DNA of 13,549 nt from Savagea sp. (GCA_030152585.1 JASLJC010000038.1:1-13549); one strand, 5' to 3'. Positions 1-6,914 are shown, counted from the stretch's first letter. Notes: generated by a model from the sequence alone, not told the origin. Program-made: numbers and translations.

Positions 1-251
1 AAGCAAAAGAACAGTTCGGTTTCTTAATGGAAGCATTCGAATACGGAACACCTCCACATGGAGGAATTGCATTTGGACTCGATCGTCTCGTCATGATTTT
101 ATCAGGTGCTTCTAATTTACGAGATACGATTGCTTTCCCAAAAACGGCAAGCGCAAGCTGTTTATTAACACATGCACCAGACACAGTTGCAACAGAACAG
201 CTAAAACAATTAAATATTGCTGTGATTGAACAAGAAGAAAACGAAGAATAA
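1..251 (+). CDS. aspS: Aspartyl-tRNA synthetase, C-terminal end (partial)
   Basis: This is the 3' end of a class II aspartyl-tRNA synthetase, which charges tRNA-Asp with aspartate in the cytoplasm. The frame is open from the window edge (first whole codon at position 3) to a TAA at 249-251, so only about the last 82 residues are seen. They include class II motif 3 (GIAFGLDRLVMIL), whose arginine contacts ATP, followed by the AspRS-typical stretch IAFPKTASASCLL and a short acidic tail ending EQEENEE. Low-GC Gram-positive AspRS proteins end in the same way. No terminator lies between the stop codon and the 6S RNA promoter that starts 9 bases later, so aspS transcripts probably run on to the terminator at 501-529. 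In B. subtilis aspS also precedes the 6S-1 RNA gene and yrvM (tcdA). Confidence 0.95.
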   Translation, partial: AKEQFGFLMEAFEYGTPPHGGIAFGLDRLVMILSGASNLRDTIAFPKTASASCLLTHAPDTVATEQLKQLNIAVIEQEENEE

Positions 252-260
252 TCACAACTA

Positions 261-289
261 TTGCGTGATTAAAAAAGCTATGGTACGAT
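261..289 (+). promoter_or_regulatory. Sigma-A promoter of the 6S RNA gene
   Basis: A -35 element TTGCGT (261-266) and a -10 element TACGAT (284-289) are separated by 17 bases. Transcription would start near 296, just before the 5' strand of the 6S closing stem at 299. The -35 lies only 9 bases after the aspS stop codon. Confidence 0.65.
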
Positions 290-295
290 AAGTTT

Positions 296-490
296 AGTCG
301 CAAATCCTGAAGTGTACGTTGAACACATTCAGTTTTGACCTAACATCAATCGTAAGGGAGCTTTACATTTCTATTTGGATGGCACGCCACATCGTGGACG
401 TCAAAAAAGTAGATGCGAGCACCCACCTGCTAACTTGCGGGTTCAAAACGATATTGTTATCAGACGGCACAGTCGGGATTTGCGGTACAT
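296..490 (+). ncRNA. ssrS: 6S RNA (SsrS family; position of B. subtilis 6S-1/BsrA)
   Basis: 6S RNA is a roughly 190-nt RNA that mimics an open promoter, binds housekeeping RNA polymerase and serves as template for short product RNAs (pRNAs). The two ends form a perfect 9-bp closing stem: 299-307 (CGCAAATCC) with 476-484 (GGATTTGCG). The 3' half has the family signature of CACCCACC followed by GGTTCAAAACG and a later CGGCAC (about 419-470). A short apical hairpin, CCAC/GTGG, sits at 387-397. The 5' half holds AGTTTTGACCTAAC (331-344), which closely resembles the pRNA template I remember for B. subtilis 6S-1. The length from predicted start to closing-stem end is about 190 nt, and the position between aspS and tcdA is that of B. 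subtilis bsrA. The exact 5' and 3' ends are inferred. The primary transcript probably extends to the terminator at 529 and is trimmed. Confidence 0.88.
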
Positions 491-495
491 AGAAC

Positions 496-530
496 GAAAA
501 AGTCACTAGCGTGATGCTAGTGGCTTTTTA
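496..530 (+). terminator. Rho-independent terminator of 6S RNA (and probably aspS)
   Basis: A 10-bp stem 501-510 / 516-525 (AGTCACTAGC with GCTAGTGGCT, one T·G pair) has a 5-base loop and is followed by a T run. A-rich sequence precedes it. It is the first terminator after aspS. Confidence 0.85.
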
Positions 531-629
531 TAATGCAAAAAATGAAATGATTCGATAGCTCTGTTTCATTTACGAACATTTGGCTGAAAAATGAAAGAAG
601 TGCAGGAATATGAAGAGTTTGAGGAAAAA
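531..629. other. A/T-rich spacer without a recognised gene
   Basis: This stretch lies between the 6S terminator and the tcdA promoter. It contains AAATGAAA (540-547), its reverse complement TTTCATTT (564-571), and AAATGAAA again (589-596), so two alternative weak hairpins are possible. A 20-codon frame from ATG 591 to TGA 651 (beginning MKEVQEYEEF) has no ribosome binding site. I see no convincing gene here. Confidence 0.4.
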
Positions 630-659
630 TTGAAATCAAAATTAAAGAAATGATACAAT
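630..659 (+). promoter_or_regulatory. Promoter of tcdA, extended -10 type
   Basis: The -35 element TTGAAA (630-635) is followed after 18 bases by TACAAT (654-659). A TG one base upstream of the -10 (651-652) makes it an extended -10. The predicted start near 666 gives a leader of about 30 bases before the tcdA start codon. Confidence 0.65.
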
Positions 660-696
660 ATAGAAGTAGAACTGTTTGAAGGAAGAAGGGAATTAG

Positions 697-1464
697 TTGA
701 AACATCAATTTTCACGAAATGAATTAATGGTAGGAAAAGAAGGGTTAGAACGTCTAGAACGAACGACGGTTGCAATTATTGGAATCGGTGGCGTCGGTTC
801 TTTTGCAGCTGAAGCGATAGCTCGGTCGGGAGTCGGTCGTATCATTCTTGTCGATAAAGATACTGTAGATATTACGAACGTCAATCGTCAGTTAGTCGCA
901 ACATTATCGACGATTGGTCGCAAAAAAGTAGATGTGATGAAAGAACGAATTGACGACATTAACCCGAATTGTGAAGTCATCGATTTACATATGTTTTATA
1001 CAGATGAAACGGCACATGAATTGTTTCAATATGACATTGACTACGTCGTAGACGCAGCGGACACCGTGCAATATAAAATCGATTTAATTGAACGTTGTCT
1101 TTTACAACAAATTCCGATTATTTCAAGTATGGGTGCAGCTAATAAACTTGACCCGACTCGTTTTCAGATTGCAGATATTTCTAAAACACATACAGATCCA
1201 CTCGCAAAAGTGATTCGTAAAAAATTGAGAGAGCATCGTATTACAAAAGGAGTACCTGTTATTTTTTCAGATGAAAGTCCGGTCGTCATTCAAGAAGAAG
1301 TCGTTCAATACGTCGGTGACGAAACATCATCGATTCGTAAAGAAAGTCTACCTCCTTCGTCGAATGCTTTCGTACCATCTGTTGTCGGTTTAATTGCGGC
1401 GAGTTGGGTCATTCGACAAATTATCGAAGATTTACCGATTCAACGGATAAAGGATCGAAAATAA
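697..1464 (+). CDS. tcdA: tRNA threonylcarbamoyladenosine dehydratase (t6A cyclase), YrvM type
   Basis: This is an E1/MoeB/ThiF-like protein of 255 residues. The TcdA family uses ATP to dehydrate t6A at tRNA position 37 into the cyclic form ct6A. The Rossmann nucleotide-binding loop GIGGVG is at residues 29-34, and NVNRQ of the adenylation site is at 61-65. DAADT is at 119-123, SSMGAANKLDPT at 143-154, and the family's C-terminal PPSSNAFVPS at 219-228. Opening with HQFSRNEL right after the initiator is typical of the family and supports the TTG start at 697. That start has the Shine-Dalgarno AAGGAAGAAGGG (679-690) six bases upstream; no ATG gives a better fit. It has its own promoter. No terminator is visible before cheV, so read-through into cheV is likely. 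The family assignment is firm; the activity is inferred from it. Confidence 0.94.
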   Translation: MKHQFSRNELMVGKEGLERLERTTVAIIGIGGVGSFAAEAIARSGVGRIILVDKDTVDITNVNRQLVATLSTIGRKKVDVMKERIDDINPNCEVIDLHMFYTDETAHELFQYDIDYVVDAADTVQYKIDLIERCLLQQIPIISSMGAANKLDPTRFQIADISKTHTDPLAKVIRKKLREHRITKGVPVIFSDESPVVIQEEVVQYVGDETSSIRKESLPPSSNAFVPSVVGLIAASWVIRQIIEDLPIQRIKDRK

Positions 1465-1476
1465 TATCACATAAGC

Positions 1477-1505
1477 TTGTCTGAAAACGATAACGTTGAT
1501 ACAAT
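1477..1505 (+). promoter_or_regulatory. Sigma-A promoter of cheV, extended -10 type
   Basis: TTGTCT (1477-1482) and TACAAT (1500-1505) are separated by 17 bases, with the extended -10 dinucleotide TG at 1497-1498. The nine-base TGATACAAT is identical to that of the tcdA promoter. Transcription would start near 1512, giving a leader of about 85 bases. The -35 begins 13 bases after the tcdA stop. Confidence 0.7.
1482..1495 (+). promoter_or_regulatory. Candidate cre (CcpA operator) in the cheV promoter spacer
   Basis: TGAAAACGATAACG agrees with the catabolite-responsive consensus TGWAANCGNTNWCA at 13 of 14 positions; only the final base differs (G for A). It lies between the -35 and -10 hexamers, where bound CcpA would block RNA polymerase. 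This is a consensus match by eye and no ccpA gene is in the window. Confidence 0.4.
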
Positions 1506-1597
1506 GAAAGTAATTAGGCATTAAATCACACATGTGATGAGAAAAAATAGGCATTTCGTTAGAAAAAAGAACTGAGTTAGCGAGAGGAAGATTACAT

Positions 1598-2509
1598 ATG
1601 TCGAATGAGTACGAAATTTTACTAGAAAGTGGAACGAATGAGCTAGAAATTATAGAGTTCGAAATGGGATTACACCGCTACGGAATTAACGTGATCAAAG
1701 TAAAAGAAATCATTTTACCGATGCCTGTCACTCCGATTCCTCATGCGCATCCAGCGATTGAAGGAATTATTCAATTACGTGGAGAAGTATTACCTGTTAT
1801 TAATATGGAGAAAGTAATGGGCTTACCTCAAACGTTTGACCACGATCAAGGAAAATATATCGTCGCGATGTTTAATAAACAACACGTCGTTTTTCACGTG
1901 CACGATGTAACGCAAATTCACCGGATTTCGTGGGAACAAATTGAAAAACCATCAGATATTTACTCGCAAGATTCGTCACAAGTAATTGGTGTCATTAAAC
2001 GTGGCGACGATATGTTATTATTGCTAGACTTTGAAAAAATTATTTTAGATATTAACCCAGCCACAGGGATTCATGTTGAACAAGTGAAAAAATTAGGTAG
2101 CCGAAAACGATCGGAAAAACATATTGTAATTGCGGAAGATTCACCATTGTTACGTAAATTGTTACACGATACGTTGAACGAAGCAGGATATGGCAACTTA
2201 ACATTTTTCGAAAACGGTCGCGATGCATTAAATTATTTAGAAAGTATCGTAGAAGAAGACGATCAGTTTGATATTAGAGAAGAAGTACAACTCGTCATTA
2301 CAGATATTGAAATGCCTCAGATGGATGGACATCATTTAACGAAACGTATTCGCGATAACCAAGCGTTAGCACCTTTACCTGTTATTATTTTCTCATCTTT
2401 AATTACGAACGATTTAAAACATAAAGGAGAAAGTGTCGGTGCAGACGATCAAGTAAGTAAGCCAGAAATCGCAGAACTCGTTTTAAAAATCGACCAATAT
2501 ATCGTTTAA
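1598..2509 (+). CDS. cheV: Chemotaxis coupling/adaptation protein CheV (CheW domain plus response receiver)
   Basis: CheV couples chemoreceptors to the CheA kinase and aids adaptation through phosphorylation of its receiver domain. Residues about 15-155 form the CheW-like domain, with the conserved IEGIIQLRGEVLPVI segment. Residues about 174-303 form a receiver: acidic pocket E180-D181, phospho-acceptor D236 in VITDIEMPQMDG, the Ser pair 266-267, and K288 in SKPEI. All key residues are present, so the receiver should be phosphorylatable. The 303-residue length matches B. subtilis CheV. GAGGAAG (1582-1588) precedes the ATG at a normal distance. The gene has its own promoter and terminator and stands between a tRNA-modification gene and rarA, with no other chemotaxis gene in view. 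Regulation may include carbon catabolite control through the cre-like site. Confidence 0.95.
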   Translation: MSNEYEILLESGTNELEIIEFEMGLHRYGINVIKVKEIILPMPVTPIPHAHPAIEGIIQLRGEVLPVINMEKVMGLPQTFDHDQGKYIVAMFNKQHVVFHVHDVTQIHRISWEQIEKPSDIYSQDSSQVIGVIKRGDDMLLLLDFEKIILDINPATGIHVEQVKKLGSRKRSEKHIVIAEDSPLLRKLLHDTLNEAGYGNLTFFENGRDALNYLESIVEEDDQFDIREEVQLVITDIEMPQMDGHHLTKRIRDNQALAPLPVIIFSSLITNDLKHKGESVGADDQVSKPEIAELVLKIDQYIV

Positions 2510-2516
2510 ATTTAAT

Positions 2517-2559
2517 AAAAAGCACGTAAAGTCCATCAAGGATTTTACGTGCTTTTTTC
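2517..2559. terminator. Bidirectional terminator between convergent cheV and rarA
   Basis: A 14-bp stem 2521-2534 / 2540-2553 (AGCACGTAAAGTCC with GGATTTTACGTGCT, one wobble) has loop ATCAA. It is flanked by AAAA on the left and TTTTTT on the right, so it can stop transcription from either side. It ends 14 bases before the rarA stop codon. Confidence 0.92.
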
Positions 2560-2572
2560 GCTTTTTCAAATG

Positions 2573-3850
2573 TCAACGATTTGCGCGTTTTAATCGTTTG
2601 TAAATTTTGCCCATCCGAATTTCTTCACCTGCTTCGACAGGTTGATAAAATGTCGCATCCTCTATCGTATCAGGTAAATATTGTTGTTTCGTCCAACCAC
2701 CGAACGTACCGACAGGTGTATCGTGAGGATAAATATAACCTTCATGTCCGAGTTCAGCTGCTCCTGCATAATGTGTATCTTTTAAATGAGGTGGTACTTC
2801 GGCTACTTTGACGTGACGCAATCGGCGCGACGCTCGGTCAATCGCTTTGTAAGCAGAGTTTGATTTTTCAGCGACGGTCATTTCAATGACAGCTTGAGCT
2901 AAAGGAATACGGGCTTCAGGCATACCGAGTCGTAAAGCAGCTTCTGTTGCAGCGAGTACGTGTGGACCGATTTCTGGAGAAGCGAGTCCGACGTCTTCAT
3001 ATGCCATGACGAGAAGTCGACGTGTGACGGCTGTTAAGTCGCCATTTTCAAGTAAAGCGGCTAAATAAAAAAGTGCCGCATCCGTATCACTTCCTCGAAC
3101 AGACTTTTGTAAAGCAGACAATAAATTATAAAAGTGGCTGCCTCCTTTATCCCCGAACGTGCCGACCCGTTTTAAAAGAGATGCGACGGTTTCACTTTGA
3201 ACGATAATTTTGGCATCTCGTTCATCGCTCGCTTGAACAGCAGATTGTAATACAGTCAATGCTTTTCGTGCGTCACCTCCTACACTCTCAGCAATTATCT
3301 GTATATCTTGATCTTCGATTTCGATCGTTTGATGACCAAGTCCTCGTTTTGAATCGGTGAGTGCACGTTGTAAAATTACAGTTAAATGATCAGAGGATAA
3401 TCGTTCAAGTTGAACGATTGCACCACATCGTGAACGAATCGCAGGATTTACGTCGTGAAAAGGGTTTTCTGTCGTCGCTCCTATTAAAATAATCGACCCA
3501 TTTTCTACGTGAGGAAGTAATGTATCTTGTTGCAATTTGTTGAATCGATGAATTTCGTCTAAAAATAAAATGACTCGTCCTCGTAAACGTGTTTCAGCGA
3601 CGATTTCTTGTATGTCGCTTTTTCCAGCTGTTGTCGCATTTAATGGAATAAAATGAATATCGCTCGATCCAGCAATTGCTCGTGCAGTCGACGTTTTACC
3701 CACGCCGGGTGGGCCATATAGTAGCATTGAAGGAACTTCTCCTTTTTGAATGAGTGTATATAGTGCACTTTTAGGACCTAATGTATCTTCTTGTCCGACG
3801 AGTTCATCTAGCGTTCGTGGACGCATTCGATAAGCAAGTGGGGTATGCAT
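2573..3850 (-). CDS. rarA: Replication-associated recombination protein RarA (MgsA/YrvN), AAA+ ATPase
   Basis: RarA is a clamp-loader-related AAA+ ATPase that acts at stalled replication forks and binds single-stranded DNA-binding protein. The N-terminal AAA+ module shows Walker A GPPGVGKT (residues 46-53), Walker B LFLDEIH (95-101), sensor 1 GATTEN (124-129) and the arginine finger SRC (140-142). The RarA-specific C-terminal part (about residues 230-425) includes RGSDTDAALFYLA and LLVMAYEDVGLA, and ends with KIYKRLKRANR. The 425-residue length is normal. The ATG at 3850 is preceded by AAAGGAG on the minus strand. It opposes all other genes here, shares a terminator with cheV, and has a promoter that overlaps that of iscS. 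Related proteins include DnaX-like clamp loaders, but the motif set and C-terminal region identify RarA. Confidence 0.95.
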   Translation of the reverse strand: MHTPLAYRMRPRTLDELVGQEDTLGPKSALYTLIQKGEVPSMLLYGPPGVGKTSTARAIAGSSDIHFIPLNATTAGKSDIQEIVAETRLRGRVILFLDEIHRFNKLQQDTLLPHVENGSIILIGATTENPFHDVNPAIRSRCGAIVQLERLSSDHLTVILQRALTDSKRGLGHQTIEIEDQDIQIIAESVGGDARKALTVLQSAVQASDERDAKIIVQSETVASLLKRVGTFGDKGGSHFYNLLSALQKSVRGSDTDAALFYLAALLENGDLTAVTRRLLVMAYEDVGLASPEIGPHVLAATEAALRLGMPEARIPLAQAVIEMTVAEKSNSAYKAIDRASRRLRHVKVAEVPPHLKDTHYAGAAELGHEGYIYPHDTPVGTFGGWTKQQYLPDTIEDATFYQPVEAGEEIRMGKIYKRLKRANR

Positions 3851-3920
3851 AATGAAACTCCTTTCTTTAAAAACGATTTCTTTAATTGCTAGTCCAAATC
3901 AAAGAACTCTCGTATGACTT

Positions 3921-3949
3921 ATGCTATACTATTTGAAGCGAATTGTGAA
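3921..3949 (-). promoter_or_regulatory. Candidate promoter of rarA
   Basis: On the minus strand TTCACA (3949-3944) and TAGCAT (3926-3921) are 17 bases apart. The -35 matches 5 of 6 consensus bases and the -10 matches 4 of 6. The leader would be about 60 bases. The -10 overlaps the -10 of the divergent iscS promoter. Confidence 0.45.
3922..3930 (+). promoter_or_regulatory. Extended -10 promoter of the iscS operon
   Basis: TGCTATACT (3922-3930) is a good extended -10. At the expected -35 distance (about 3902-3907) there is only a poor match, which is tolerated with an extended -10. The predicted start near 3937 leaves a leader of about 39 bases before the iscS ATG. Confidence 0.55.
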
Positions 3950-3975
3950 AAAAGATGAAAGAAGGAATGAGCAAT

Positions 3976-5106
3976 ATGACGATCTATCTTGACTATGCAG
4001 CGACGGCACCGATGCGACAAGAGGCGCTTGAAGCGTATGTAGAAAGTGCAACGACGACGATTGGAAACCCATCAAGTATTCATGCATACGGTCGAGCAGC
4101 ACGTCAACAACTCGATCGAGCTCGCCGCCTTTTAAGTACGACGATTCATGCAAAACCGAATGAGATCGTCTTGACATCAGGTGGTACAGAAGCAGATAAT
4201 TTAGCGATATTCGGGGTGGCGCATGCAAATGAAAAAAAAGGAAATCATTTTATTACGACTGCCATTGAACATCCTGCTGTTTTAAAAGCATTTGAACGAT
4301 TAGAACGTCAAGGATATGAAGTAACCTATTTACAGCCGGATACAGAGGGACGGATTACGACAGAACAAGTTGAACGAGCATTACGCCCGACGACCGTTCT
4401 CGTATCGATTATGTACGGAAACAATGAAGTCGGTACACTACAGCCGATTGAAGAAATTGGTACTTTGTTAGCACCGACTGATGTTTATTTTCATACGGAT
4501 GCTGTACAAGCGTACGGTGTTGTTCCGATAGATGTAGAGAAATGTCAAATTGATTTGTTATCAACATCAGCACATAAAATCGGTGGTCCGCGCGGCGTCG
4601 GTTTTTTGTACGTTCGACAAGGTGTTTTACTTTCTCCGTTTCAAGTCGGTGGAGATCAAGAAAGAAAAAGAAGAGGTGGTACAGAAAATGTACCGAGTGT
4701 CGTTTCGTTCGCCCGAGCAGCAGAACTAGCGATGGATGAAATGAACGAAATGACGCACCGATACGATCGTTTTACGAAACAAATGATTCAACGATTAGAA
4801 GAAGCGTCGATTGATTATGCGATAAATGCAAGTAAAGCAAATCGATTACCTCATATTTGCAACATAGCATTCGCTCATATCGATGTAGAGTCTTTTCTCG
4901 TCCGACTCGATTTAAAAGGTGTCGCAGCATCAAGTGGTTCGGCATGTACAGCAGGCGCGTTAGAACCGTCGCACGTACTCGTAGCAATGTATGGAAAAGA
5001 AGATCTGCGTACGCGACAATCGATTCGTTTTAGTTACGGTCCTCAATTAACAGAACAACAAATTCAAGCATTTGGCGACATACTCGTCGAGTTGTTACAA
5101 TTTTAA
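3976..5106 (+). CDS. iscS: Cysteine desulfurase (IscS/NifS family, YrvO-like)
   Basis: This PLP enzyme takes sulfur from cysteine as a protein persulfide. Beside mnmA, its likely job is sulfur supply for 2-thiolation of tRNA. From the ATG at 3976 the product has 376 residues and opens MTIYLDYAATAPM, as is usual for the family. In-frame ATGs at 3955 and 3967 would add 7 or 3 residues, but they overlap or precede the Shine-Dalgarno GAAGGA (3961-3966), so 3976 is preferred. PLP-binding Lys201 lies in STSAHKIGGPRG, His99 in EHPAV, and catalytic Cys324 in SSGSACTAG. The stop is followed 13 bases later by mnmA. In Bacillus the cysteine regulator cymR sits directly upstream; here there is none. A role in Fe-S cluster assembly cannot be excluded, although Bacillus relatives use SufS for that. 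Confidence 0.93.
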   Translation: MTIYLDYAATAPMRQEALEAYVESATTTIGNPSSIHAYGRAARQQLDRARRLLSTTIHAKPNEIVLTSGGTEADNLAIFGVAHANEKKGNHFITTAIEHPAVLKAFERLERQGYEVTYLQPDTEGRITTEQVERALRPTTVLVSIMYGNNEVGTLQPIEEIGTLLAPTDVYFHTDAVQAYGVVPIDVEKCQIDLLSTSAHKIGGPRGVGFLYVRQGVLLSPFQVGGDQERKRRGGTENVPSVVSFARAAELAMDEMNEMTHRYDRFTKQMIQRLEEASIDYAINASKANRLPHICNIAFAHIDVESFLVRLDLKGVAASSGSACTAGALEPSHVLVAMYGKEDLRTRQSIRFSYGPQLTEQQIQAFGDILVELLQF

Positions 5107-5119
5107 AAGGGTGAAATTT

Positions 5120-6238
5120 ATGTATAAAAAAGAAAATGAAAATATTCGTGTCGTTGTCGGAATGAGTGGAGGAGTTGACTCGTCTGTTGCGGCATATTTA
5201 TTAAAAGAACAAGGATATGACGTCATTGGTGTCTTTATGAAAAATTGGGACGATACCGACGATACCGGATTTTGTACAGCGACTGAAGACTATGAAGACG
5301 TCGTAAGTGTATGTAACGATATTGGTATTCCATATTATGCTGTCAATTTTGAAAAAGAATATTGGGACAATGTGTTTGAATATTTTTTAGAAGAATATCG
5401 TTCAGGACGTACACCGAATCCGGACGTTATGTGCAATAAAGAAATTAAATTTAAAGCTTTTTTAGACTACGCACTACAATTAGATGCCGATTATATTGCG
5501 ATGGGTCATTACGCGCGTGTTGAAAAAAGAGAAGACGGTATTGCGATGTTACGTGGAGTAGATACGAATAAAGATCAAACGTACTTTTTAAATCAGCTTA
5601 CGCAAGAACAATTAAAACGTACGATGTTCCCACTCGGCCATTTACCGAAAAGTGAAGTACGTCGTATTGCAGAAGAACAAGATTTTGTTACAGCGAAGAA
5701 AAAAGATTCAACAGGTATTTGTTTCATTGGAGAACGAAATTTCAAAGACTTTTTAGGAGAATATTTACCGTCGCAACCCGGTGAAATGCAAACGATGGAC
5801 GGACAAGTAATGGGAAAACATGACGGATTGATGTATTATACACTCGGTCAACGTCACGGACTCGGTATCGGTGGTGCAGGAGAGCCATGGTTTGCAATTG
5901 GTAAACGATTGGATGAAAATGTTTTACTTGTCGGTCAAGGGTTTCATCATGAAGCACTCTATTCAGATCGACTCATTGCTAACAAAGTAAACTTTATGAC
6001 ACCTCAGACGTTAGGGGATACGTTTACGTGTACAGCGAAGTTCCGATATCGTCAACCTGACACAGAAGTAACGGTGACACGATTAGGAAATGATCAAGTA
6101 CAAGTCGATTTCGCGCAACCCGTTCGCGCTATCACACCAGGACAAGCAGTCGTCTTTTACGATGGAGAAGAGTGTCTCGGCGGCGCAACGATTGATACTG
6201 TATGGAAAAATGGCAAACAATTAGACTATGTAGGGTGA
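5120..6238 (+). CDS. mnmA: tRNA-specific 2-thiouridylase MnmA (TrmU)
   Basis: MnmA adenylates U34 of tRNA-Lys, -Glu and -Gln and inserts sulfur to make s2U34 for accurate wobble decoding. The 372-residue product starts at ATG 5120, behind AAAGGGTG (5106-5113). An in-frame ATG at 5072 lies inside iscS and has no such site, so it is rejected. The PP-loop SGGVDSS begins at residue 16. The catalytic cysteines are Cys105 in NPDVMCNKEIKF and Cys201 in DSTGICFIGERNF. The central tRNA-binding part and C-terminal beta-barrel (GQAVVFYDGEECLGG) are complete. Close linkage to iscS supports direct sulfur transfer from the desulfurase, as known for the Bacillus YrvO-MnmA pair, which dispenses with the Tus relay proteins of E. 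coli. The following TPR gene starts 4 bases after its stop. Confidence 0.96.
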   Translation: MYKKENENIRVVVGMSGGVDSSVAAYLLKEQGYDVIGVFMKNWDDTDDTGFCTATEDYEDVVSVCNDIGIPYYAVNFEKEYWDNVFEYFLEEYRSGRTPNPDVMCNKEIKFKAFLDYALQLDADYIAMGHYARVEKREDGIAMLRGVDTNKDQTYFLNQLTQEQLKRTMFPLGHLPKSEVRRIAEEQDFVTAKKKDSTGICFIGERNFKDFLGEYLPSQPGEMQTMDGQVMGKHDGLMYYTLGQRHGLGIGGAGEPWFAIGKRLDENVLLVGQGFHHEALYSDRLIANKVNFMTPQTLGDTFTCTAKFRYRQPDTEVTVTRLGNDQVQVDFAQPVRAITPGQAVVFYDGEECLGGATIDTVWKNGKQLDYVG

Positions 6239-6242
6239 TGAC

Positions 6243-6911
6243 ATGAATTACAATGAATTAGGTGCAAAAGCGTTACAACAACAACGAACAGAAGAAGCGA
6301 TTGAAGCATTTATGAAAGCAATCGAAAAGAATCCGAAAGATCCAAGTGGCTATATTAACCTCGGCAACATCTTTGCAGCTGTGGACGATTTAGAACGTGC
6401 CGAAACGTTTTTCCAACAAGCGATAGCATTAGATGAAGAAGCAGCAACGGGATATTATAGTTTAGCTAACGTTTATTATAATAATGGGCGCTTTGAAGAA
6501 GCGGCAACGTTGTACGAAAAAGCAATTCAAAAAGGTTTAGAAGATGCAGATGCGTTTTATATGTTAGCTAAAAGTCTCGAACATCAAGCGAAAGAAATAC
6601 TTGCTTTACCTTATGCTCAGCGCGCAGCGGAACTTGCGAAAGATGATACGCAAATTCAATTAACGTATGCAATTTTACTAGCGAAAGTAGAAGCATTTGA
6701 AGAAGCGCGCACGATATTAGAGCAATTGATTCGAATCGATGAAAATGCAGATGCACATTACAATTTAGGTATGATTTTTGCTGTGTCCACTGACGATGTC
6801 GAACGTGCTTTATATCACTTAGAGCGTGCTTATACGTTAAATCCTGACCATATGCAAGCGAGAGAAGTACACGTTATGATTACGGAAGGATTAAAACAGA
6901 AAGGAGAGTAA
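6243..6911 (+). CDS. TPR-repeat protein, YrrB-like, function unknown
   Basis: This 222-residue soluble protein is built almost wholly of six consecutive tetratricopeptide repeats of about 34 residues, at roughly 1-34, 35-68, 69-102, 103-136, 137-170 and 171-205. Each shows the usual Leu-Gly/Ala-Tyr pattern in helix A and Ala near position 20 (for example YYSLANVYYNNGRFEEAATLYEKAI, given here only in part as YYSLANVYY). TPR arrays are protein-binding scaffolds; the partner is unknown. No signal peptide or membrane segment is seen. It lies 4 bases after mnmA and 3 before recD2, with its Shine-Dalgarno (AGGGTGATG) inside the end of mnmA, so it is translationally tied to that unit. B. subtilis yrrB occupies the same slot. 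A link to tRNA thiolation or RecD2 is suggested only by position. Confidence 0.88.
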   Translation: MNYNELGAKALQQQRTEEAIEAFMKAIEKNPKDPSGYINLGNIFAAVDDLERAETFFQQAIALDEEAATGYYSLANVYYNNGRFEEAATLYEKAIQKGLEDADAFYMLAKSLEHQAKEILALPYAQRAAELAKDDTQIQLTYAILLAKVEAFEEARTILEQLIRIDENADAHYNLGMIFAVSTDDVERALYHLERAYTLNPDHMQAREVHVMITEGLKQKGE

Positions 6912-6914
6912 TCG

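Noticed and set aside
540..596. Alternative hairpins AAATGAAA / TTTCATTT / AAATGAAA
   Set aside because: The 8-bp stems are all A/T-rich with long loops, lie after a terminator and outside any predicted transcript leader. They are likely chance in A/T-rich DNA.
591..653. 20-codon reading frame (begins MKEVQEYEEF) between the 6S RNA and tcdA
   Set aside because: There is no Shine-Dalgarno sequence, it is very short, and it lies upstream of the predicted tcdA transcript start, so it would rarely be transcribed. The Lys/Glu-rich composition follows from purine-rich DNA.
5072..5119. Upstream in-frame ATG for mnmA inside iscS
   Set aside because: The added 16 residues are translated iscS sequence in another frame. 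The ATG at 5120 has a good Shine-Dalgarno sequence and gives the normal family length.
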